Source of the DNA: RGIG3009 sp964470515
Lineage (GTDB): Bacteria > Bacillota > Clostridia > Oscillospirales > Acutalibacteraceae
DNA: 34,218 nt
Assembly: GCA_964470515.1 (NCBI GenBank)
Contig: CAYYDD010000009.1
Location: forward strand, 1-34,218
Reading direction: 5' to 3'
The position numbers and the translations under genes are program-made. This document shows positions 8,901 through 14,009 of this stretch, piece after piece; the stretch's first letter is position 1; the number at the start of each line of letters is the position of its first letter. The notes under the pieces were generated by a model. The model ran no database searches and was not told where the DNA came from. It saw nothing but the letters and a program-made list of their open reading frames with translations.

Positions 8901-9454
8901 AGAGCTCCGGCGACTATACGGACGGCCAAACGGTCAAGTTGCTCGGTATGCTGGGTGCGGTGCAGGTGAAGAACACCCGTTCCGGTGCGCAGATGGCGTA
9001 TGTGATTCTGGAGGATCTGTACGGCTCACTGGAGCTGGTCGTCTTCTCCCGCGCACTCGAGCAATACCGCTCGCTGCTGCGCACGGGCGAGACCGTCATC
9101 GTGCACGGCAAGCTGAGCGCCCGCGAGGATGAGGAGCCGCGCGTGCTGGTATCGGCTATTGAAACGGCGCCGTCCCCCGATGCTCTGCCGCCGGAGGAGC
9201 CGAAGCCTGCGGAACGGAAGCCCGTTGCCAATCCGGGCGTGTATCTGCGTGTACCGTCGCTCGACAGCCGTGAATGGAAGCGGGCACAGCGCATTTTGCG
9301 TGTGCTGGAGGGTGAGACACCCGTGTATATCCGTGCGGCGGATACCGGCAAGCTGATGCGTGCTCCGCGTGAGCTGTGGGTCGACCCGCACGCGGTGCTT
9401 ATCGGCGAATTGGAGCGGGCACTCGGTCGGGAAAACGTTGCAAAAATGTGCTGA
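5948..9454 (+). CDS. dnaE: DNA polymerase III alpha subunit (DnaE)
   Basis: The 1168-residue replicative C-family polymerase. The N-terminal PHP domain (about 1-205) has HLHVHSEYS (H5, H7, H9), TDHG (D40, H41), CEAYV (E66), NHHL (H86, H87), SACLAGE and NDAHY, which looks like a full metal-binding set. The catalytic aspartates are D398 and D400 in PDFDIDF and D548 in KMDFLGLRNL. GPGRGSGAGSL marks the palm, and an OB-fold lies near 985-1065 (VKLLGML to ELVVFS). TAAGGAGG overlaps the whiA stop and fixes the start. It is a DnaE, not the Gram-positive PolC, since no DEDD exonuclease domain is inserted. The C terminus continues past the OB fold with a proline-rich linker and a short terminal domain. 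Confidence 0.97.
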   Translation: MAFVHLHVHSEYSLLDGACRLDGLIARVKELGQSAVAVTDHGVMYGLVEFYKAAKKAGIKPILGCEAYVAPRTRYDRQHGIDSDNHHLVLLCENDIGYANLVRLISAAWTEGFYSKPRVDRELLSRYHEGLIALSACLAGEIPDALRDGRYADAKRIALEYQALFGKNSFFLELQDHGIAEQQEVNNGILRISRETGIPLVCTNDAHYLTRADAEMQKILICIQTNTTVDEPNPLAFPTDEFYIKSEAEMRSLFPQLSEAFDNTARIAERCNVELEFGHTKLPKFDAPGGDSVAYFRRQCYEGLRGRYGDSPDPAIVRRLEYEMDTVQRMGYVDYYLIVNDFVQYAKNHDIPVGPGRGSGAGSLCAYCIGITGVDPIRYQLLFERFLNPERVSMPDFDIDFCNEKRQQVIDYVIRKYGADHVAQIVTFGTLAARAAIRDVARAMGLPYAVGDAVAKRVPWELNMTLDKALRQSSALRELYDNDEQVRALVNMAKKVEGMPRHASTHAAGVVITAQPVSEYVPLCLNGELVATQYTMTALEELGLLKMDFLGLRNLTIIDDAQRMICASGEPLFDINAVPLDAPAVYKMLSQGNSDGVFQFESAGMKRVLTQLKPDHFEDLIAVISLFRPGPMESIPRYIENRHHPERVTYKHPLLEPILKVTYGCIVYQEQVMQIFRDLGGYSLGRADLVRRAMSKKKHDVMQKEREIFLHGLTNDDGTVVVDGCVRRGVPQAVGEAVFEEMAAFASYAFNKSHAAAYAVVAYQTAYLKAYYPRQYMAALLTSVLDSRKVPGYIRECERLRIRVLPPSVNESTAAFTSVGDHIRFGLLAVKNLGSTLIRELVRDREEEGPFTSFYSFCRRMVRHREFNRRALDSLIRCGALDGLGANRRQMLESAALVLDGLEDAGRRNLEGQLGFFDQGDFAASSEPSLPAVAELPYEDLLAMEKEVSGLYLTGHPLKPYEALHKRLNADRADAILDAFSDVLESSGDYTDGQTVKLLGMLGAVQVKNTRSGAQMAYVILEDLYGSLELVVFSRALEQYRSLLRTGETVIVHGKLSAREDEEPRVLVSAIETAPSPDALPPEEPKPAERKPVANPGVYLRVPSLDSREWKRAQRILRVLEGETPVYIRAADTGKLMRAPRELWVDPHAVLIGELERALGRENVAKMC

Positions 9455-9470
9455 AAATTTCCACAAAGCT

Positions 9471-9503
9471 CGGAAAACAGGTGGTTTTGCTTGCTATTTT
9501 CCG
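9471..9503. promoter_or_regulatory. Inverted repeat overlapping the pfkA -35 box
   Basis: CGGAAAA (9471-9477) and TTTTCCG (9497-9503) form a perfect 7-base dyad with a 19-base spacer that contains the -35 box of the pfkA promoter. It could be an operator, or a weak hairpin ending the dnaE transcript, though no T-run follows at the right place. Function is an inference. Confidence 0.35.
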
Positions 9504-9519
9504 AACGCCTGTATATAAT
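9491..9519 (+). promoter_or_regulatory. Promoter of pfkA
   Basis: -35 TTGCTA (9491-9496), 17-base spacer, consensus -10 TATAAT (9514-9519), ending about 40 bases before the pfkA start codon. This separates pfkA transcriptionally from dnaE. Confidence 0.82.
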
Positions 9520-9559
9520 AATAACGCAACCCACTCGTAGCAAAGGAGACTCAGGGATT

Positions 9560-10528
9560 ATGGCTATCAAAAAGATCGCAGTCCTTACCAGCGGCGGCGA
9601 CGCGCCGGGTATGAACGCCGCAGTGCGCGCTGTCGCGCGTACCGCGCTGGGCAAGGGCGTTGAGGTATACGGTGTGTATCGTGGCTACAACGGTCTCATT
9701 CACGGTGATCTGCAACCGATGAATCTGCGCAGCGTGTCGGATATCATCCATCGCGGCGGCACCACGCTGTACACGGCGCGCAGCCCGGAATTCTGCACCG
9801 AGGAGGGTGTGCAGAAGGCCATAGCCACCTGTAAGGAATACGGCATCGAGGGTTTGATCGTCGCCGGCGGTGACGGCTCGTTCCGAGGTGCACAGGATCT
9901 GACCGAGCGTGGTATTCCGTGCATCGGTCTGCCCTGTACCATCGACAACGATATCGCCTGCTGTGAGCAGACCATCGGCTACGATACGGCACTGAATACC
10001 TGTATGGGTATGATCGATAAGTTGCGTGATACGTCGCAGTCGCACGACCGTTGCAGCGTCGTCGAGGTTATGGGCCGTCACGCGGGCTATCTGGCACTGA
10101 ACGTCGGTATCGCCGTGGGTGCTACCAGTATTTTGGTGCCGGAGGTGCCGTACGATTTCGACCGCGACATTCTGGATCGTATGAAAAAGACCTCCGCGAC
10201 CGGAAAAAAGCATTTTATCATCATCGTGGCCGAGGGCGTCGGTCGCGTGATGGAGATCGCGGAGCGTATTCACGCGAAAACGGGTGTGGAATCCCGTGCC
10301 ACCATTCTGGGTCACGTGCAGCGCGGCGGCGATCCCACCGTGTGCGACCGTGTGCTGGCCAGCCGTATGGGTCACTGCGCCGTCGAGCTACTGCTTGCCG
10401 GCAAGAGCAACCGCGTGGTCACTATTCAGGGCAACCGCGTGATGGATTACGACATCAGCGAGGCTCTGCGGATGAAGAAGCCGTTTGATATCGACCTCTT
10501 CCGTATTGCTCACGAAATTTCCATTTAA
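9560..10528 (+). CDS. pfkA: ATP-dependent 6-phosphofructokinase
   Basis: PfkA converts fructose-6-phosphate to fructose-1,6-bisphosphate, the committed step of glycolysis, in the cytoplasm. The 322-residue length is typical of the bacterial tetrameric enzyme. Visible motifs are SGGDAPGMNAAVR (11-23), GGDGS (103-107; Gly here marks ATP rather than PPi use), PCTIDND (125-131; D129 is the catalytic base), MGRHAGYLAL, EGVGR and GHVQRGGDP. C126 occupies the position that is Gly in the E. coli enzyme and Lys in PPi enzymes. AAAGGAG lies about 11 bases before ATG 9560; the frame extends upstream but through the promoter. Its product activates HprK, encoded about 8 kb upstream. Confidence 0.95.
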   Translation: MAIKKIAVLTSGGDAPGMNAAVRAVARTALGKGVEVYGVYRGYNGLIHGDLQPMNLRSVSDIIHRGGTTLYTARSPEFCTEEGVQKAIATCKEYGIEGLIVAGGDGSFRGAQDLTERGIPCIGLPCTIDNDIACCEQTIGYDTALNTCMGMIDKLRDTSQSHDRCSVVEVMGRHAGYLALNVGIAVGATSILVPEVPYDFDRDILDRMKKTSATGKKHFIIIVAEGVGRVMEIAERIHAKTGVESRATILGHVQRGGDPTVCDRVLASRMGHCAVELLLAGKSNRVVTIQGNRVMDYDISEALRMKKPFDIDLFRIAHEISI

Positions 10529-10548
10529 AAATTTTTTTGCGAGACGTA

Positions 10549-10576
10549 TTGACATTTGGCGAAAGTGCGGTATAAT
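10549..10576 (+). promoter_or_regulatory. Promoter of the infC-rpmI-rplT operon
   Basis: Perfect TTGACA (10549-10554) and perfect TATAAT (10571-10576) with a 16-base spacer. It is the strongest promoter in the window and is followed by a leader of about 150 bases before infC. Confidence 0.88.
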
Positions 10577-10582
10577 ATCTTG

Positions 10583-10704
10583 GTAAGAAAACGAAGCAGA
10601 GCGTTGCCCGCTCTCACCTGCTGATTTTGTTCTCGACAGGTCGATAGGATTTTTCCAAACCGGTGGTAAGAATCGCGCGGGCAGTTTTTCTGCCCGCGTT
10701 TTTT
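10583..10704 (+). ncRNA. Ribosomal protein L20-type leader with attenuator
   Basis: The leader between the promoter and infC holds a small hairpin AGAGCG/CGCTCT (about 10599-10613), flanked by AGCAG and CTGCT that can extend it, and then a strong intrinsic terminator. TGCCCGC in the first hairpin (10605-10611) is exactly complementary to GCGGGCA in the 5' arm of the terminator, so an alternative antiterminator pairing is possible. In Bacillota this operon is controlled by L20, which binds its leader and causes premature termination. Assignment to that leader family rests on position and architecture, since I could not run a covariance model. Confidence 0.6.
10676..10704 (+). terminator. Intrinsic terminator (attenuator) upstream of infC
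   Basis: A perfect 9-base-pair stem CGCGGGCAG/CTGCCCGCG with a TTTTT loop is followed by six T residues. It lies inside the infC leader, after the operon promoter and before the ribosome binding site, so it acts as an attenuator and not as the end of pfkA. Confidence 0.85.
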
Positions 10705-10732
10705 ACGCAGATTTAGGTGGAGGTGTTTCCCC

Positions 10733-11251
10733 ATAGCAACGAAGGAAATGCAGATCAACGAACAGATCCGGGACAGCGAACTCCGTATCATCGGGGAGGA
10801 CGGTGCTCAGCTCGGCGTTATGTCTGCACAGCAGGCGTTGGAGCTTGCGGAAGAAAGAGGGCTGGATCTGGTCAAGATCGCGCCCACGGCCACGCCGCCG
10901 GTGTGCCGCATTATGGATTACGGCAAGTATCGGTTTGAGCAGGCTAAGAAGGAAAAGGAAGCACGGAAAAATCAACGGCAGGTAGAAACCAAGGAGATCC
11001 GACTGTCGCTCAACATTGACGTGGCGGATTTCAACACCAAGGCGAAGCATGCGTTGCGCTTTTTGCAGGAAGGCAATAAGGTGAAGGTCTCTATCCGTTT
11101 CCGCGGTCGTGAAATGGGTCACCCGGAGATCGGTCTCGAAACGATGAACCGTTTTGCCGAGGCGTGTGCCGAAACGGCTGTTGTGGAAAAGCCTGCCAAA
11201 ATGGAAGGCCGCCATATGTTGATGTTCCTGGCCCCCAAAGCTGCGAAGTAA
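10733..11251 (+). CDS. infC: Translation initiation factor IF-3, probable AUA start
   Basis: IF-3 binds the 30S subunit, prevents premature 50S joining and checks start-codon pairing. Starting at ATA 10733 gives 172 residues with the usual short ATKEMQINEQIRD opening; linker and C-terminal domain motifs such as DVADFNTKAKHALRFLQEG and FRGREMGHPEIG follow. The strong AGGTGGAGGT (10715-10724) is placed correctly for ATA but is 24 bases from the first ATG (10748), which itself has only a poorly spaced AAGG. Rare AUU, AUA or AUC starts are a known feature of infC and let IF-3 repress its own synthesis. If the ATG were used, the protein would be five residues shorter. Confidence 0.92.
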   Translation: MATKEMQINEQIRDSELRIIGEDGAQLGVMSAQQALELAEERGLDLVKIAPTATPPVCRIMDYGKYRFEQAKKEKEARKNQRQVETKEIRLSLNIDVADFNTKAKHALRFLQEGNKVKVSIRFRGREMGHPEIGLETMNRFAEACAETAVVEKPAKMEGRHMLMFLAPKAAK

Positions 11252-11280
11252 CGGAGAACAAATTAAGGAGGATAACAGTT

Positions 11281-11478
11281 ATGCCCAAGATCAAAACTCA
11301 CAGCGGCGCGAAAAAGCGTTTTAAGCTGACGAAAACCGGTAAGGTTCTGCGCGCCCACGCCTACAAGTCCCACATTCTGAACAAGAAGACGACCAAACGG
11401 AAGCGCAATCTGCGCAAAACCACGACTGCTGACGTAACGAACGTGGCTCAGGTCAAGCGCCTGATCCCGTACAAATAA
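11281..11478 (+). CDS. rpmI: 50S ribosomal protein L35
   Basis: A 65-residue, very basic protein beginning PKIKTHSGAKKRF and ending RLIPYK, matching bL35 over its full length. It is part of the large ribosomal subunit. AAGGAGG lies 8-10 bases before the ATG. It sits between infC and rplT as in most Bacteria, and its expression depends on the upstream leader. Confidence 0.97.
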   Translation: MPKIKTHSGAKKRFKLTKTGKVLRAHAYKSHILNKKTTKRKRNLRKTTTADVTNVAQVKRLIPYK

Positions 11479-11508
11479 TCGAGAGTTCAGAAACGGAGGA
11501 ACTGTAAG

Positions 11509-11865
11509 ATGGCTCGTATTAAAGGCGCAATGATGACGCGCAAAAGAAGAAAAAAGGTTCTTAAGCTCGCGAAGGGCTATTTCGGTGCAAAATCTAAGCT
11601 GTTCCGCACTGCGAAGCAGGCGGTTATGAAGTCCGGCCAGTATGCGTACGTCGGCCGTAAGCAGCGCAAGCGTGATTTCCGCCGTCTGTGGATCACCCGC
11701 ATCTCCGCTGCGGCCAAGGCAAACGGGATGAATTATTCTACCCTTATGAACGGCTTGAAGAAAGCCAACGTCACGCTTAACCGTAAGATGCTGGCGGAGC
11801 TGGCTGTTTCGGATGCCGCCGCGTTCGCGGGTCTGGCCGAGAAAGCCAAGGCTGCTTTAAATTAA
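11509..11865 (+). CDS. rplT: 50S ribosomal protein L20
   Basis: A 118-residue bL20, needed early in 50S assembly. The N-terminal extension is rich in Lys and Arg (MTRKRRKKVLKLAKGYFGAK), followed by the RNA-binding globular domain (LWITRISAAAKANGMNYS). L20 is the usual autoregulator of this operon in Bacillota, acting on the leader upstream of infC. GGAGG lies upstream of the ATG. A strong hairpin follows its stop codon. Confidence 0.97.
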   Translation: MARIKGAMMTRKRRKKVLKLAKGYFGAKSKLFRTAKQAVMKSGQYAYVGRKQRKRDFRRLWITRISAAAKANGMNYSTLMNGLKKANVTLNRKMLAELAVSDAAAFAGLAEKAKAALN

Positions 11866-11870
11866 GCTCA

Positions 11871-11905
11871 AACTGCGCCCGCCGGCATTGCCTGCGGGCG
11901 CAGTT
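11871..11905 (+). terminator. Strong hairpin after rplT, lacking a T-run
   Basis: A perfect 12-base-pair inverted repeat, AACTGCGCCCGC (11871-11882) and GCGGGCGCAGTT (11894-11905), with an 11-base loop, begins five bases after the rplT stop codon. The next bases are GCGCATC, with no U-tract, so it is not a classical intrinsic terminator. It may stabilise the 3' end of the ribosomal protein mRNA, terminate partially, or pause polymerase ahead of the next gene, for which no separate promoter was seen. Confidence 0.5.
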
Positions 11906-11950
11906 GCGCATCTATGGGACGTAAAAAAACGCAGAAAGAGGTCGGTCGGC

Positions 11951-12757
11951 GTGGAGATCACCAGTCGTGATAATCGTCTGATAAAAGAATACCGTCGGCT
12001 GTCGGATGACGCGCATTTCCGCCGCGAAAGCGGGCGCTTTGCCGTGGAGGGCGCACGCTTGTGCGCCGATGCGGTGCGCTCCGGCGTCGCGGTCGAGGCC
12101 GCGTTCGTGACCGAGCGCGCTTTGGCGCAGTATCCCGAGCACACGGCGGCGCTCACCGCTGCGGCCACTGCGGTGTACACGATCCCCGATGCGCTGTCCC
12201 GCCATCTGGCGGATACGGCGTCGCCGCAGGGCGTGTTCTGCATCGCAGTGCGGCCGGCAGCATTGTCTGCGATGGAGGGTCTGTCACTGTCGGGGCGCTA
12301 TGCCGCACTGGAAGCCGTGCAGGATCCCGGCAATCTGGGTGCGATGATCCGCACCGCCGAGGCGTTCGGCTTAAACGGTCTGCTGTTGTCGGACGGCTGC
12401 TGTGATCCGTACAGTCCCAAGGTGCTGCGCGCCGCGATGGGCGGCGTGTTCCGCCTGCCGCTGTATGCGGCGGGTGCCTTACCGCAAACCTTGCCGCTGC
12501 TGAATGAGCAGGGCTTTACCACCGCCGCCTGCGTGGTGGATGCCGCTGCCGCTGCCGTGCAAACGGCAGGTTTGGGTGTCGGCGCCGTCGTTGTTATCGG
12601 TAACGAGGGCAACGGTCTGCATCCGGAAACGGCGGCTGCCTGCTCGCAGTGCGTGACCATTCCGATGGACGGTCGCGCCGAATCGCTCAACGCGTCAATG
12701 GCTGCCGGCATTGTGTTCTGGGAAATGGTGCGAAAGGGAGGGGACGACCGTGCGTGA
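11951..12757 (+). CDS. SpoU/TrmH-family RNA 2'-O-ribose methyltransferase
   Basis: A 268-residue SPOUT enzyme that would methylate a ribose 2'-OH in rRNA or tRNA with S-adenosylmethionine. An N-terminal substrate-binding domain (RDNRLIKEYRRL, FAVEGARL) precedes the knotted catalytic domain with motif 1 NLGAMIRTAEAFG (N128, R134), motif 2 VIGNEGNGL and motif 3 IPMDGRAESLNASMA. It resembles Bacillus YsgA, which is also encoded near rplT; the exact target nucleotide cannot be assigned. The GTG at 11951 is chosen because AGAAAGAGG lies about 8 bases upstream and the homologous region starts there; an ATG further upstream would run through the rplT hairpin. Its 3' end overlaps dprA by 8 bases. Confidence 0.87.
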   Translation: MEITSRDNRLIKEYRRLSDDAHFRRESGRFAVEGARLCADAVRSGVAVEAAFVTERALAQYPEHTAALTAAATAVYTIPDALSRHLADTASPQGVFCIAVRPAALSAMEGLSLSGRYAALEAVQDPGNLGAMIRTAEAFGLNGLLLSDGCCDPYSPKVLRAAMGGVFRLPLYAAGALPQTLPLLNEQGFTTAACVVDAAAAAVQTAGLGVGAVVVIGNEGNGLHPETAAACSQCVTIPMDGRAESLNASMAAGIVFWEMVRKGGDDRA

Positions 12758-13973
12758 GAGCCTTGTCTATTGGATCTGGCTACAGCGCGCCGTCGGACCG
12801 GGTAGCGCGGACGTACCGCGTCTGCTTTCCGCATTCCAGACGGCCGAGAACGTCTGGAATGCCGATCGGCTGACCTTGGAGCGCGGCAGCATCACCGATC
12901 GCCGTCTGTTGGATGCGCTCGGCCGTAAATCACTGGATGCCGCCCGAAAGCAGGCGGAGCAATGCGCCCGGCTGGGTTGGATGCTCACGCCGGAGGATGA
13001 ATTGTATCCCGAGCCGCTGCGGCATATTTTCTCACCGCCGCTGGTGCTGTACGGCAAGGGTCGTTTGCCGGCGTTCGATGAGGGTTCGCTCCCCTGCGTG
13101 GGTGTGGTCGGTACGCGCCGATGCACGACTTACGGTATACAAGCCGCTGCGGCTATGGCGGCGGGTCTCGCAGCCGCAGGCTGCCCAATCATCAGCGGCG
13201 GAGCCCGCGGGATCGACCGTGCCGCGCACGAGGGCGCTCTGTACGGTGGCGGTCACACCGTGATCGTGCAGGCGTGCGGGATCAATGTGGAATATCCCTA
13301 TACCAACCGCGACCTGCGCCGTCAGGTGCTGGACAGCGGTGGTGCGATCCTGACGGAATTTCTGCCGGATACCAAAGCCTTCGGCGGGAATTTTCCTATC
13401 CGCAACCGCCTTATCAGCGGTATGTCGCAGGCTATCTGCGTGGTGGAGGCACCCTCTCGCAGTGGTGCGCTTATCACCGCTCGTACCGCCAGAGAGCAGG
13501 GGAGGGATGTGTTTGTCGTCCCTGGTCGGGTGACGGATACGCAGAGTGACGGCTCACACGCACTCATCCGTGAGGGTGCTGTGCTGGTGACCCGTCCGTC
13601 ACAGCTGTTGCAGGAATATCCACACCTGTTCGGTGAAACGTTAGAAAAGGATGCCGACTGCGGGCAGGCAGCCTATTACGAATGGCTGGCCAGCGGTGCA
13701 CGTGTGCCAAATCGTGCCGCAGATGTACCGAGAGCCTTGCCGGAGACCGAGCCCGAGCAGATCGGTGATCCGGTGCCTTGCCCGGCCTTTGCGTCCGAAA
13801 CCGCGCAGCGTGTGTATGCCGCACTGCGCGGCGGGGAGTCTCTGGCTGCGGACGTGATCTGTGAAGCCGTCGGACGGACACCGGGTGAGGTGTTTGCCGC
13901 GTTGACGGAGCTGGAGGTGTACGGCTGTGTCGAAAGCCGTGCGGGAAAGCGCTATGCTGTCCAAAGAAATTAA
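12750..13973 (+). CDS. dprA: DNA processing protein DprA
   Basis: DprA loads RecA onto incoming single-stranded DNA during natural transformation and is widespread even in bacteria not known to be competent. The 407-residue protein has an N-terminal helical region (about 1-90), the extended Rossmann domain with GVVGTRRCTTYG (118-129), GGARGIDRAAH, ACGINVEYPYTNRDLR, FPIRNRLISGMS and VVEAPSRSGALITA, and a C-terminal winged-helix-like region (about 345-405) after a linker. GTG 12750 has AAGGGAGGGG about 7 bases upstream and overlaps the preceding methyltransferase gene by 8 bases. The dprA-topA-trmFO order is conserved in Bacillota. Confidence 0.93.
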   Translation: MRESLVYWIWLQRAVGPGSADVPRLLSAFQTAENVWNADRLTLERGSITDRRLLDALGRKSLDAARKQAEQCARLGWMLTPEDELYPEPLRHIFSPPLVLYGKGRLPAFDEGSLPCVGVVGTRRCTTYGIQAAAAMAAGLAAAGCPIISGGARGIDRAAHEGALYGGGHTVIVQACGINVEYPYTNRDLRRQVLDSGGAILTEFLPDTKAFGGNFPIRNRLISGMSQAICVVEAPSRSGALITARTAREQGRDVFVVPGRVTDTQSDGSHALIREGAVLVTRPSQLLQEYPHLFGETLEKDADCGQAAYYEWLASGARVPNRAADVPRALPETEPEQIGDPVPCPAFASETAQRVYAALRGGESLAADVICEAVGRTPGEVFAALTELEVYGCVESRAGKRYAVQRN

Positions 13974-14009
13974 CATAGAGTGAAATAACTGAGTAGGAAA
14001 GGATACCGG

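Noticed and set aside
10505..10545. AT-rich stretch after pfkA as a terminator
   Set aside because: It has a T-run but no GC-rich stem ahead of it, so an intrinsic terminator is not supported.
11914..11970. 18-codon frame beginning ATGGGACGT upstream of the trmH-type gene
   Set aside because: No clear ribosome binding site and a very short product; it overlaps the start of the methyltransferase. A leader peptide cannot be excluded, but nothing supports one.
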